From NCBI GenBank assembly GCA_038562555.1, contig JBCFBK010000043.1, positions 1-48,698 of the forward strand: a stretch of 48,698 bases of DNA. The letters run 5' to 3'. A program made the translations under genes and the position numbers. Shown here piece after piece: positions 34,183-42,992 of the stretch. The notes beneath the pieces were generated by a model, which was not told the DNA's origin, did not search any database, and saw only the letters and a list, made by a program, of their open reading frames with translations. Source of the DNA: JBCFBK01 sp038562555. Lineage in GTDB: Bacteria; Bacteroidota; Bacteroidia; Bacteroidales; Prolixibacteraceae. Each line of letters begins with the position of its first letter. The stretch's first letter is position 1.

Positions 34183-36190
34183 TTACTAACGCCTCTATAT
34201 TAACAATGGTGCCTTCACCGGGTACCGAATGAATATCCAGTTTTCCTTTTAAAAACTCAACCCGGTTTCGAATGTTGGAAAGGCCTGTCCCTTTTTTAGT
34301 TCCGGGTGCATCCGGATTAAAGCCTTTCCCGTCGTCTTCGACTGTTATAACAAACATATTTCCGTTCTGACTGCATTGCAGCAAAATATTACCGGCGTCT
34401 GCATGCCGGATAGCATTGCTCAAAAGTTCCTGAATAACGCGAAAAATCATTATTTGTTCGGTTTGCAGGATGTCATTTTGAAGACCATACGCCTGAAATT
34501 CGATGTTCAGTCCGGTCGTCTGAAGCGAAGCACAAAGGTCTCTCAATGCCGGTTCGAGGCCGAATTGCAGAAGCGTTTCGGGCATCATATTACGCGCAAT
34601 ACGGCGCAATTCGTTGACCGACTGGTCAAGTTGTGTAATTACTTTATACAGTTCCATATCTGGTTTTTGTTGCTCTTCTTTACCTGCAATGGTTGAAAGT
34701 TTCAATTTTATTCCGGCGAGCATGCCGCCTAATCCATCGTGCAAATCCTTAGCCACCCGGCTGCGTTCGATCTCCTGTCCCTCCAGCATGGCGTTATAAA
34801 CCCGCAGTTGCTGTGCCTGCTCAATCTCCTTCAGTTTCTGTTCATGCTCTTTCTCCTGTTCTTTCATTTTCCGCATTTTGCTGAGGTAGAGCATATACAC
34901 AATCAGCAAAAGCAGAAACAGGATGAGCACACCACTAATTAACAAGTACTTAAAGATCTGATTTCGTTCAAGGATCAATTGTTGTTGTTTCGCTTTTTCT
35001 TCCAGAAAGGAGATTTCCTTTTCTTTTTTTTCAGTCTGGTATTTAACTTCAAGCGCCGCAATTTCGGATTTGGTGCTGGCTATAAAGAAGCTGTCGGCCA
35101 CAGTTGTATACTGCTTTAACCAGTCGTATGCTGCCGACGGGTTACCAAGCCTGGCCTCGACCTGTGCGAGTTCATAGAGAATTGTCATCCTGTTTTTGGT
35201 GAGCGGCATGATTCTTTGCAGGTCGTTCACCTTTAAAAGTACCCGCTTGGCAGCCTGATAATTCCGTTGCCTATTGTAGGTTTTATATTCCTGAAAAAGG
35301 ATGACGACCTCCTGGTAAGGCATATTGAGGCGGCCGGCAAGTGCGATCCCTTTCTCAAAACTGCTGATCGCCGCCTGCCATTGCTCAAGCTTCGCATAGA
35401 ACATTCCTTCCACCTCGTAGTAAGCGGGAAGGTACGACGACTCCGGATTAGGGGAAAGGATTCGGGCTGCACTGTCCAGGCAAGACTTTGCCGCCTCGTA
35501 GTTTTCGATGAAAATATAAGTCTTGGCGGCATGGATATAACAATCGGCCAGTTCGGCGTAGTCTTTTCCGGCCGACGTTAAGGTGGTAATGGCACGGTGG
35601 TAATATCCCAGCGCTTTATCATATTCCTTGTGATTCATGAAAATGAGGCCTACGTTCATCAGATTTATCGCCACTAATGTGCTGTCGCCCGATCTGGCGG
35701 CCAGGGGGATGGCCTTGTTCAGCAAAATATCGGCATAGGCCTTATCATCATCTTTCTTTTGCTCAAGGACACCGTAGTTATTCCAGAGGCGCGCACGGTA
35801 TAAAAATGCACGTGGAGTAACATATGCCTGCAATAATTTTTCCGCAAGCATATATTCTCTCTGGCTTAACGCGGGATCAAAATCAAAATAAACTCCACCA
35901 AGGTAAAAATGGTATAGCCCCAGATAAAAGTTATCATGGCCGCATAAGGGCAGGGACTGCCTGGCATATTGCAAGGCTGTAGCAGTATCTCTGGCCGACC
36001 AGTAATCGGTCAGTAAAAAAAGAAGGTTTGCTTTTGCCGTATCCGTCTGAGCCGATCGCAATAAGCCTTGCAGGCTGTCGGGATAATGCCGGTCATCGAC
36101 CGGATGCTGCGCGTTGCTGCTCAAAGCAAGACCCGCCAACAAGAGCAGACAACCGATTCTTATGATTATTTTTGATGCCACTGATATCAA
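34166..36190 (-). CDS. TPR-repeat sensor histidine kinase (NarX/DesK-like HisKA_3 type)
   Basis: Membrane kinase of 674 aa from TTG at 36190, or 671 aa from GTG at 36181, which is the better start before the signal-like IIIRIGCLLLLAGLALSSNAQ. The probably periplasmic half (about 30-385) consists of TPR-like helical repeats (LGYYHRAITTL, AAISSFEKGIALA). One transmembrane helix is at about 408-430 (YLLISGVLILFLLLLIVYML), then a charged coiled coil (KMKEQEKEHEQKLKE). The HisKA_3 dimerisation domain has phospho-His484 in VAKDLHDGLGGML (ORF numbering from TTG). The HATPase domain has N-box ELLSNAIRHADA and G-box VEDDGKGFNPD. It pairs with the overlapping NarL-type regulator. Confidence 0.93.
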   Translation of the reverse strand: MISVASKIIIRIGCLLLLAGLALSSNAQHPVDDRHYPDSLQGLLRSAQTDTAKANLLFLLTDYWSARDTATALQYARQSLPLCGHDNFYLGLYHFYLGGVYFDFDPALSQREYMLAEKLLQAYVTPRAFLYRARLWNNYGVLEQKKDDDKAYADILLNKAIPLAARSGDSTLVAINLMNVGLIFMNHKEYDKALGYYHRAITTLTSAGKDYAELADCYIHAAKTYIFIENYEAAKSCLDSAARILSPNPESSYLPAYYEVEGMFYAKLEQWQAAISSFEKGIALAGRLNMPYQEVVILFQEYKTYNRQRNYQAAKRVLLKVNDLQRIMPLTKNRMTILYELAQVEARLGNPSAAYDWLKQYTTVADSFFIASTKSEIAALEVKYQTEKKEKEISFLEEKAKQQQLILERNQIFKYLLISGVLILFLLLLIVYMLYLSKMRKMKEQEKEHEQKLKEIEQAQQLRVYNAMLEGQEIERSRVAKDLHDGLGGMLAGIKLKLSTIAGKEEQQKPDMELYKVITQLDQSVNELRRIARNMMPETLLQFGLEPALRDLCASLQTTGLNIEFQAYGLQNDILQTEQIMIFRVIQELLSNAIRHADAGNILLQCSQNGNMFVITVEDDGKGFNPDAPGTKKGTGLSNIRNRVEFLKGKLDIHSVPGEGTIVNIEALVNAAGS

Positions 36191-36379
36191 TTTTTGCCGT
36201 ATTGCCGTGTGGGTATTTCTCCTCCAGGCTGTTTCGTCTAAAATAGTGCATTAGCGCGTTACATGAAATACCGGAAAACCAGTAGAAAAATTTCACGGAA
36301 TAACAGGATTGCTTTCATCTGCAAAATCCCGTCATTTTGTATAGCAAAGGAAATTGACAATTAATCATTTATAAATTTT

Positions 36380-36871
36380 ATGCAGATGAAAAAGAAATCT
36401 TTGATTTATGTGTTATCGGTACTGGTTCTACTGTTTCTTATTCCCGAGAAATCGGAGGCCCAGGCCACAAGCGGCAGTTCTTACGTCAACTCCGCGGGTA
36501 TGCGTATTGAATTTGGCAGTACATACGGCACATTGGCCGGCTTGAACGGAAAGCATTTTTTTGACGAGATCAATGCGGCAGAAGCTCAGATACTTTTTGG
36601 AGACGGCTTCACTTTAGTCGAAGTTGAATACCAGTATCACGGGGATATCCCCAATGCGGCCGGGCTGAAGTGGTATTTCGGTTTCGGTCCCGGTTTTGCT
36701 TTCGGGAATGACCAGACCGATGTTTTGCTGCGCCTGATGTCGGGATTGGATTATAAGGTAAAAGACGTCCCGCTGAATATCGTTTTTGACTGGCGGCCGG
36801 CTTTTATTGTGACACACGAAACCGATTTTAATGCGGCAAGGTTTGGTGTTGCCTTTCGGTATGCCTTTTAA
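36380..36871 (+). CDS. small outer-membrane beta-barrel-like protein, exported
   Basis: 163-aa protein with a signal peptide (KKKSLIYVLSVLVLLFLIPEKSEAQ). The mature part alternates hydrophobic/aromatic beta strands (AAGLKWYFGFGPGFAFGN, PLNIVFDWRPAFIVTHE) and ends in ARFGVAFRYAF, with the C-terminal Phe typical of outer-membrane barrels inserted by BamA. It is divergent from the histidine kinase and followed by its own terminator. No specific family function is assigned. Confidence 0.75.
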   Translation: MQMKKKSLIYVLSVLVLLFLIPEKSEAQATSGSSYVNSAGMRIEFGSTYGTLAGLNGKHFFDEINAAEAQILFGDGFTLVEVEYQYHGDIPNAAGLKWYFGFGPGFAFGNDQTDVLLRLMSGLDYKVKDVPLNIVFDWRPAFIVTHETDFNAARFGVAFRYAF

Positions 36872-36986
36872 TATGATCTGACAGGTTGGCGGACAGCTAA
36901 CCTGCCTGAAGGACATACTGAACAACACGGAACGAATATGTCGACCCCGCAAAGCAAGGGTCTGTTAAACAGAAAGGGATATTACG

Positions 36987-37025
36987 ACAAAACCAAAGAA
37001 GCGAATTTTCTTTGGTTTTGTTTTT
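36987..37025 (+). terminator. strong rho-independent terminator after the small barrel protein
   Basis: ACAAAACCAAAGAA (36987-37000) pairs perfectly with TTCTTTGGTTTTGT (37008-37021), followed by T's to 37025. It lies about 115 nt after the stop codon. Confidence 0.75.
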
Positions 37026-37072
37026 CCCGCTGAACCAACAAGTTGATTCCCGGAAGAAAATAGATGGTTTTT

Positions 37073-37102
37073 TTTGAATAACCCGGGTTTTTCCTATTTT
37101 TG
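37073..37102 (+). promoter_or_regulatory. tRNA-Arg promoter
   Basis: TTTG (37073-37076), 18 nt, TATTTTTG (37095-37102): a full -33/-7 match, 39 nt upstream of the tRNA. The leader contains a 7-bp hairpin (GGGATCA/TGATCCC, 37113-37129) that may be part of 5' processing. Confidence 0.7.
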
Positions 37103-37141
37103 CACCGGTTTCGGGATCACCATGATCCCAAATTAAGACCG

Positions 37142-37216
37142 GGTTCCATAGTTCAACGGATAGAACGACAGTTTCCTAAACTGTAGATCTGGGTTCGATT
37201 CCCGGTGGGACTACCA
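37142..37216 (+). tRNA. tRNA-Arg (anticodon CCU)
   Basis: Complete cloverleaf. Acceptor GGTTCCA pairs with TGGGACT (two G.U), the D-stem is GTTC/GAAC, and the anticodon arm ACAGT-TTCCTAA-ACTGT has anticodon CCT (reads AGG). The T-arm is CTGGG-TTCGATT-CCCGG, the discriminator is A, and CCA is encoded at 37214-37216. It is preceded by a consensus promoter and followed by a terminator. Confidence 0.95.
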
Positions 37217-37238
37217 GAGAAGAAATTAATTTCAGCTA

Positions 37239-37273
37239 AAAGCACTTAAATTCAATGATTTAAGTGCTTTTTT
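37239..37273 (+). terminator. rho-independent terminator after tRNA-Arg
   Basis: AAAGCACTTAAAT (37239-37251) pairs perfectly with ATTTAAGTGCTTT (37258-37270), followed by TTT. The rest of the 329-nt gap to the next gene holds no convincing gene apart from the weak transposase-like remnant listed separately. Confidence 0.8.
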
Positions 37274-37379
37274 AATGCAGCTAAATTCCTTAGGTGAACC
37301 TTTTGATATTTTAACAACCAGGAGCAAGTTTTTAGGTTTGAGTAACGGACAGGGATTCCTGGAGGTTTTCGATTCGATA

Positions 37380-37500
37380 AAATATACAGGCCCATAAAAA
37401 GCAGTTCCAGTCTCCGGTTGTAAAAGATTTGAATAATGCGCCTTTCTGAAGCTTCATAGTTATCGGAATTAATTTTAGATTCCCGGTTAATAAATCGCAA
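37380..37500 (-). pseudogene. possible remnant of an IS3-type transposase C-terminus
   Basis: The minus-strand reading of this stretch gives SERRIIQIFYNRRLELL. This resembles the EYIEIFYNRRRLHS segment near the C-terminus of IS3-family OrfB transposases, but the following GY-SP motif is lost or frameshifted. The open frame (to 37252) has only 82 codons, with no other recognisable domain and no inverted repeats. It is a weak resemblance and could be chance. Confidence 0.2.
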
Positions 37501-37521
37501 AATGCTATTTGTTTTTAAATA

Positions 37522-37529
37522 TATCTTTG
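37522..37529 (+). promoter_or_regulatory. candidate -7 element before PUL-4 sigma gene
   Basis: TATCTTTG matches TAnnTTTG and ends 16 nt before the ATG of the sigma factor. No -33 TTG at the usual spacing. Confidence 0.4.
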
Positions 37530-37545
37530 CAGATTATTTGAATCG

Positions 37546-38130
37546 ATGGAGAAAATAAAAACAAATATTGAACTCCTGCTTCTGCTAAAGAAAGGAGATA
37601 TGGCTGCTTTCAATGCCATTTATAATAAATACTGCTATAAAATACATGAATTTGTGTTCATGTATTTAAAGCAGGAAGAAGATACAGAAGAAATTGTCCA
37701 GGAAGTTTTTGTGAAAATCTGGGCGTCCAGAGATAAAATTGATGTTTATTCTTCCTTCGAATCTTTCCTGTTTACAATTGCATACAATGCCACTATCAGT
37801 TTATTACGCAAGAGAGTCAGTGAAAAAAAATCAAAGGAATATTTAAAATCCTTACAGCAACTCGACGCCGCAGACCAGGTAATTGATGAAATTCAATTTA
37901 AAGAGTTAAATCAAAAAGTTCAGTCCTTATTAGCCAACTTAAGCGCTCGCCAGAAAGAGATTTATCTCTTAAGCAGGGAAGACGGCCTGTCCCACAAAGA
38001 GATAGCGCAAAAGCTAAAAATTTCTGAAAATACCGTAAATAACCACCTGGTAACAACCCTAAGATACCTCAGATCTCACATTGATAACAACCTTTCGGTC
38101 AATCTATTATTTTTTTGCCTTTTTTTGTAA
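37546..38130 (+). CDS. ECF RNA polymerase sigma factor (FecI-like), regulator of PUL-4
   Basis: 194-aa ECF sigma factor from ATG. Sigma-2: FNAIYNKYCYKIHEFVFMYL, EEIVQEVFVKIWASRDKI, FLFTIAYNATISLLRKR. Sigma-4: LSARQKEIYLLSREDGLSHKEIAQ and KLKISENTVNNHLVTTLRYL. It is more AT-rich in codon use than the PUL-2 and PUL-3 sigma genes and only distantly similar to them. Expected to control PUL-4 with the FecR downstream. Confidence 0.94.
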   Translation: MEKIKTNIELLLLLKKGDMAAFNAIYNKYCYKIHEFVFMYLKQEEDTEEIVQEVFVKIWASRDKIDVYSSFESFLFTIAYNATISLLRKRVSEKKSKEYLKSLQQLDAADQVIDEIQFKELNQKVQSLLANLSARQKEIYLLSREDGLSHKEIAQKLKISENTVNNHLVTTLRYLRSHIDNNLSVNLLFFCLFL

Positions 38131-38220
38131 GAAAGAAATTTCAATTTTTATTAGTTGTCTTTTTTTTATCAAGCGTAATATAACCGATTGGGTTTTCATT
38201 GATCTGCTTTGGTTTGTTTT

Positions 38221-38250
38221 GGGATACCCCTGTGTTTTGATGTCGTTTTT
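38221..38250 (+). promoter_or_regulatory. candidate ECF-sigma promoter before PUL-4 FecR gene
   Basis: GGGATA at 38221-38226 (GGATA at 38222), 15 nt, then GTCGTTTTT at 38242-38250. It lies about 105 nt before the FecR ATG, farther than in PULs 2 and 3. The 224-nt sigma-FecR gap otherwise holds T-rich sequence and no clear ORF. Confidence 0.4.
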
Positions 38251-38354
38251 TTTTAATAAGACAGGTGAAGAACATGTTACGCCGAAACGCCCTCAGATAT
38301 GATCATAACTTCCAGCAATATGGAGTTTCATAGACCCATAAAAACAAATTATCA

Positions 38355-39410
38355 ATGAAAAAACAATTACTTATAAAATATCTGAATAACAGATGTACTG
38401 ATAAAGAGTTTGATGAAATTGTCTCCTGGATTAAAACGGAAGCGGAAAGTAATGACGCAAAAAGATGGAGCTACGATCAATGGAAATCGCTGGAGCCTGA
38501 TATGAAAATGAAAGATGAGAAAAAATACAACGCATTGCTCTACAAAATCCACTATGAAATAAATCTGAACAACAGAAATGTTGAAGACAATACCCGCATC
38601 CTACCAAGGGTTAAAAATTGGTTAAGCCGTGTAGCGGCAATCCTGGTTCTACCTTTATTGGGCATTGTTTCCTATATGCTTATAAACGGCAATTTTCAGG
38701 TAAATAGATATGCCGACATGACAGTTGATTCCCTGGAAATTATCGCCCCCATCGGCTCAAGGACCGTAGTGCAATTATCAGATGGAACAGAAGTAAATCT
38801 CAATTATGGCAGTAAAATCAAGTACCCCCGAAACTTTGGAGATACACGTGAAATTACATTGTCAGGTGAAGGCTATTTTGATGTTGCTCACGATCCCAGC
38901 AGACCGTTTATCGTAAAAACAGGAAAATTGAATGTAAAAGCGGTGGGTACAGAATTTAACGTATGCGCTTATCCTGATGACAAGACGATAGAAACAACCC
39001 TGATAGAAGGCAAGGTCGTCATCGAAAAGGCAGTACAGGATGAGAAAAGTGAAACTGTAAGGACGATGGCCCCGGGGCAGCATCTGACATATGACCGGAG
39101 ATCCGGCGCAGTTTCATCAACCAACGGTAATATAGGCAAATATATCGCATGGAAAGATGACAAGTTGGTTTTTGATAACGAGCCCATTGCTAAGATGGCT
39201 GAAAAACTTGGACGAATGTTTAATGTTGAATTTGAAATAGCAGACAATGTAAAGGATTTCTCTTATACGGTTACCTTTTCAAACGACCCGCTCGGACTTA
39301 TTCTTGATTTAATGGAAGAAACAGCTCCCATAAGATACACTGTTTTGCCCCGAAAGAAACAGCCTGACGGCACCTTCTCAAAACAAAAAATAAAAATAGA
39401 AAAGCGATAA
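38355..39410 (+). CDS. FecR-type anti-sigma factor (PUL-4)
   Basis: 351-aa inner membrane anti-sigma factor. N-domain with KYLNNRCTDKEFDEIVSWI (about 8-26). Transmembrane helix at about 90-112 (SRVAAILVLPLLGIVSYMLI). FecR domain about 130-235 (GTEVNLNYGSKIKYPRNF, GEGYFDVAHDPSRPFIV, AVGTEFNVCAY). C-terminal DUF4974 domain about 270-340 (EPIAKMAEKLGRMFNVEFEI). A basic tail (RKKQPDGTFSKQKIKIEKR) extends a little beyond the other two FecR proteins. Confidence 0.95.
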   Translation: MKKQLLIKYLNNRCTDKEFDEIVSWIKTEAESNDAKRWSYDQWKSLEPDMKMKDEKKYNALLYKIHYEINLNNRNVEDNTRILPRVKNWLSRVAAILVLPLLGIVSYMLINGNFQVNRYADMTVDSLEIIAPIGSRTVVQLSDGTEVNLNYGSKIKYPRNFGDTREITLSGEGYFDVAHDPSRPFIVKTGKLNVKAVGTEFNVCAYPDDKTIETTLIEGKVVIEKAVQDEKSETVRTMAPGQHLTYDRRSGAVSSTNGNIGKYIAWKDDKLVFDNEPIAKMAEKLGRMFNVEFEIADNVKDFSYTVTFSNDPLGLILDLMEETAPIRYTVLPRKKQPDGTFSKQKIKIEKR

Positions 39411-39470
39411 ATCTAATTTATAAAATAACGCCTATGGCATAAAAAAAGAATTGAAATAAGCTGAAATAAT

Positions 39471-39557
39471 AAACGAACAAGGAAGTGCTCCAACACTTCC
39501 TTGAGAGATTAATAAAATTATCCCGGAAGAATGGAACCGGGCAATTTCGAATCTTAA
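39471..39557 (-). ncRNA. predicted cis-antisense RNA opposite the PUL-4 susC leader (weaker case)
   Basis: TACCTTTG on the minus strand (plus 39571-39564) overlaps the susC start codon. The RNA would contain a CCCGG/CCGGG hairpin (39522-39541) and end at the perfect hairpin 39478-39503. The minus-strand tail TTCGTTTATTATTT is only moderately T-rich and no G.U asymmetry marks the strand, so this copy is less certain than the other three. Confidence 0.3.
39478..39503. terminator. perfect 10-bp stem-loop between PUL-4 FecR and susC
   Basis: CAAGGAAGTG, loop CTCCAA, CACTTCCTTG. The core GGAAGTG/CACTTCC is the same as in the PUL-2 hairpin at the same position. Neither side has a strong T-run, so the strand of action is unclear. 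Confidence 0.5.
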
Positions 39558-39570
39558 CAAATACAAAGGT

Positions 39571-42500
39571 ATGAAAAAAAATGAATGTTTTTTTCGGGAA
39601 TGGGCAATTCCTGAGGTGAAAAAAGTATTGAGAACAATGAAACTAGCTGTCTTTTTATTACTGATTTCTGTCATTGGCGTATTTGCCAGTAAGACTTATT
39701 CGCAAACAAAAGTACTAAATCTCAATATTACAAACAGCACGATAAAAGAGGTGCTTCAGAGCATTGAGGCTCAAAGCGGATATTACTTTATGTATAGCGA
39801 AAAGCTTGTTGATGTAAATCGGAAAGTATCGATTAACATTAAGAACGAGAACATTGAAGAGGTTCTTGACAGGCTGTTTGCCGGAACTAATGTCAATTAT
39901 AAGATAAAAGATCACTTTATATTGCTCGCACGCTCTGAGGCCGCTAAAGAATTAGCAGTTCAGCAGCAACCCATCACCATCTCCGGACGGGTTTCCGACT
40001 CTTCGGGACAGCCTCTCTCCGGTGTGACTGTGGCAATAAAAGGTACATCTAAAGGAACGATTACCGATGCAGGCGGTGCCTATTCGCTAGTTAATGTGCC
40101 GGCTCATGCTGTCCTTGCATTTTCCTTTATAGGTATGGAAACCCGGGAAATTTTTGTTGACGATAGAACCACCTACGATATTACACTTAAGGAAACAACG
40201 GTAGGAATAGATGAAGTTGTGGCGATTGCATATGGAAAGACCACCCAGAGAACTTCCACGGGAGCAATGCAAAAAATAGATTCGAATGAGCTAAAGGATA
40301 TTCCGGCCGCTCAGTTTACGCAAAAAATCCAGGGCAAACTTGCCGGAGTTGAAATAAGCCAGAATTCAGGTAAACCCGGACAGGGCATACAGGTCAGGGT
40401 GCGGGGATCAGCCTCGATCTCGACAGCCTCGGTTCCCCTGTACGTAGTTGACGGGTTCCCGATCGTTGGGGATATTAACAATATTGATCCAAATGAAATA
40501 GAATCCATCACTATTTTGAAAGATGCCGCATCTACTGCGTTGTATGGTTCAAGGGCAGCTTTTGGTGTTGTATTGGTTACCACCAAAAGTGCGAAAGCCG
40601 GTCAGACAAATATCTCTGTAAACGCATATACAGGACTTCAGCAAGTTCCCCAAAAGGGCCGGCCGGATATGATGAACGGTGCTGAATGGGCTCAATTTAA
40701 AAAAGAATATTACGAGGATCTGAGGCAAACCGCTCCTGAAGCTTTTCAAAACCCCTCTCAATACGGAAAGGGAACCGACTGGTATGACGCTATGCTTCGA
40801 ACCGGTGAAATTGGCGATTATAACGTATCTATAAGCACGAATAAGGATAAATTAAGCAACTCCTTTACAGCTGGTTTTTTTACACAAAAAGGAGTGGTTC
40901 TCCATTCTGATTATCAGCGGATTTCTATCAGGAATAATGCAGTGTACAAAGCCGCTGATAACGTTAAAGTTGGCGTAAATTTAGCGCCTACTTATAACTA
41001 TGGCAACAATGCGCTGACAGATGGATTTTTTGGTGGAAGCGATGGTTTGCTGGCTAATGCAATGCTTACACCTCCCATTTTAAACTATAAAAATGCGGAT
41101 GGAACATTACCTGTTACCGTGACGACACCTGGTATCACTGCTTTCAATACGCCTAACTGGGTAAGATCTATTCGGGATATCAGCTTCAAATCTAAAACAA
41201 ACAGGTTGCTTTCCAATTTATACGTAGAATATGAACCTGTTGCCGGATTAATATTAAAGTCGGCAATCAATTTTGAACTGGGTGAAATGATTGTTAATTA
41301 TTTTCAACCATCAACTGCCTCATTGGGTTTCGCATCGACACCTAGCGCGATTAACGCCAGACTGGGAGAAAACAATAAAAATTACTATTCATGGCTTTCG
41401 GAAAATACAGCTTCTTATTCCAGACAGATCAAAAAACATAACTTCGACATTCTTGCGGGATATACCGTACAAAAGTACAAACTGAATGAAACCAATGTCA
41501 GTGGATCGAATTTCCCTGATGACAGGATCCGGACAATTGATGCTGCCCTCGTAAAGGATAAACCCAGGTCTGATATCCAGGAATGGAGCCTGATCTCCTA
41601 TTTGACGCGTTTGAACTACAACTACGACCAAAAATACCTCTTTAGCTTCAGTATGAGACGAGACGGCTCTTCCCGCTTTGGAGCCAACAACAAGTGGGGA
41701 AATTTCCCGGCCGTTTCAGTTGGTTGGGTGGCAAGCGAAGAATCTTTTGCAGACAACATTCCGACATTATCATTTCTAAAAATTCGGGGAAGTTATGGTC
41801 TCGTGGGTAACAATAACATTGGTAATTATACCCAATACGCTACCGTTGCAAGTGCAGTTAATTCTCCTTTTGGTTCGAATACAGCAAGTGGTGTTGCGGT
41901 AACTAATCTGGGAAACAGCGAGCTCGGATGGGAAACGACAAAAGAGCTCGATTTAGGAGTTGATATCGGAGTTCTGAAGAACCGGATATCGTTTACCTAC
42001 GATTATTATAGCAAAAAAACATCAAATCTCCTTTTTTCACTTCCGGTACCGGTTGAATCAGGTTTTTCTTCATTCCCAGGGAACATTGGTGAAATTAAGT
42101 TTTGGGGGCATGAGTTTACCATTAATAGCAATAACATGGTTGGTAAATTTAAGTGGAACACAGGCTTTAACATTTCTTTCAGTAATAATAAGGTGCTGAA
42201 GCTCTCCGGTCTGAGTGATGCTATTTATACCAATACCGCTATTGCTGAAACAGTTACTAAAGTTGGAGACAGAGTAGGACAATTCTATGGTTTTATACAG
42301 GATGGCGTGTATGTTGACCAGGCAGATTATGATAACTCGCCTAAAGGCGTAAATTCTCAGGTCGGTACAATTAAATTTAAAGATCTGAATGGTGATAAAG
42401 TAATTAAGTATGGAGACACCGACGGGGACAAAACAATAATCGGGAATCCTTATCCTGAATTTATTTTCGGCCTTACCAATAGTTTATCCTATCAAAATTT

Positions 42501-42969
42501 CGACCTTTCGGTTGTCGCTACAGGCGCATATGGTAATGATATTGCATCGGTTGTTGATGCCGGCACGACTAACCTTGATGGGGTGTTCAATGTACTAAAG
42601 GAGGTAAAGAACCGATGGAGATCGCCTGAAAACCCAGGTGAAGGGAAATATGGAAAAACGATGGGATCCACTGCCGATGAACGTTCTTTTTTACATACAC
42701 GTTTTATACAAGACGGCAGCTATCTGACAATCAAAAATATAACGTTAGGCTATAATTTCCCTGTTAATAATTGGAAAGTCGTAAAAAGTCTTCGGCTATA
42801 CTGCAGTGTTCAGCAAGCTTTTGTATTTACAAAATACAAAGGTGCCAATCCCGAAATCGGGACAGACTCTAACGGCAATATGCCTAATGCCCTCCTGCAA
42901 GGTTTGGATTACAGCGCTTACCCGGTTCCAAGGACATTTTCTTTCGGACTCAATTTGAATCTAAAATAA
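39571..42969 (+). CDS. SusC-like TonB-dependent receptor with STN domain (PUL-4)
   Basis: 1132-aa outer membrane importer. Signal region (LAVFLLLISVIGVFASKTYSQ), STN domain (about 48-118, TIKEVLQSIEAQSGYYFMYS), carboxypeptidase-regulatory-like domain (about 130-210), TonB-box-like IDEVVAIAYG, plug with VPLYVVDGFPIVGDINNIDP and ASTALYGSRAAFGVVLV. The barrel ends in SFGLNLNLK. Codon use is AT-rich relative to the PUL-1 to -3 homologues. The linked GH106 suggests a rhamnose-containing substrate. Confidence 0.95.
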   Translation: MKKNECFFREWAIPEVKKVLRTMKLAVFLLLISVIGVFASKTYSQTKVLNLNITNSTIKEVLQSIEAQSGYYFMYSEKLVDVNRKVSINIKNENIEEVLDRLFAGTNVNYKIKDHFILLARSEAAKELAVQQQPITISGRVSDSSGQPLSGVTVAIKGTSKGTITDAGGAYSLVNVPAHAVLAFSFIGMETREIFVDDRTTYDITLKETTVGIDEVVAIAYGKTTQRTSTGAMQKIDSNELKDIPAAQFTQKIQGKLAGVEISQNSGKPGQGIQVRVRGSASISTASVPLYVVDGFPIVGDINNIDPNEIESITILKDAASTALYGSRAAFGVVLVTTKSAKAGQTNISVNAYTGLQQVPQKGRPDMMNGAEWAQFKKEYYEDLRQTAPEAFQNPSQYGKGTDWYDAMLRTGEIGDYNVSISTNKDKLSNSFTAGFFTQKGVVLHSDYQRISIRNNAVYKAADNVKVGVNLAPTYNYGNNALTDGFFGGSDGLLANAMLTPPILNYKNADGTLPVTVTTPGITAFNTPNWVRSIRDISFKSKTNRLLSNLYVEYEPVAGLILKSAINFELGEMIVNYFQPSTASLGFASTPSAINARLGENNKNYYSWLSENTASYSRQIKKHNFDILAGYTVQKYKLNETNVSGSNFPDDRIRTIDAALVKDKPRSDIQEWSLISYLTRLNYNYDQKYLFSFSMRRDGSSRFGANNKWGNFPAVSVGWVASEESFADNIPTLSFLKIRGSYGLVGNNNIGNYTQYATVASAVNSPFGSNTASGVAVTNLGNSELGWETTKELDLGVDIGVLKNRISFTYDYYSKKTSNLLFSLPVPVESGFSSFPGNIGEIKFWGHEFTINSNNMVGKFKWNTGFNISFSNNKVLKLSGLSDAIYTNTAIAETVTKVGDRVGQFYGFIQDGVYVDQADYDNSPKGVNSQVGTIKFKDLNGDKVIKYGDTDGDKTIIGNPYPEFIFGLTNSLSYQNFDLSVVATGAYGNDIASVVDAGTTNLDGVFNVLKEVKNRWRSPENPGEGKYGKTMGSTADERSFLHTRFIQDGSYLTIKNITLGYNFPVNNWKVVKSLRLYCSVQQAFVFTKYKGANPEIGTDSNGNMPNALLQGLDYSAYPVPRTFSFGLNLNLK

Positions 42970-42992
42970 ATCCATTTATCATTCAAAAAAAG

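Noticed and set aside
37142..37500. Integrated phage or conjugative element at tRNA-Arg
   Set aside because: No integrase, mobilisation or phage gene is present, and no long duplication of the tRNA 3' end is seen within the window.
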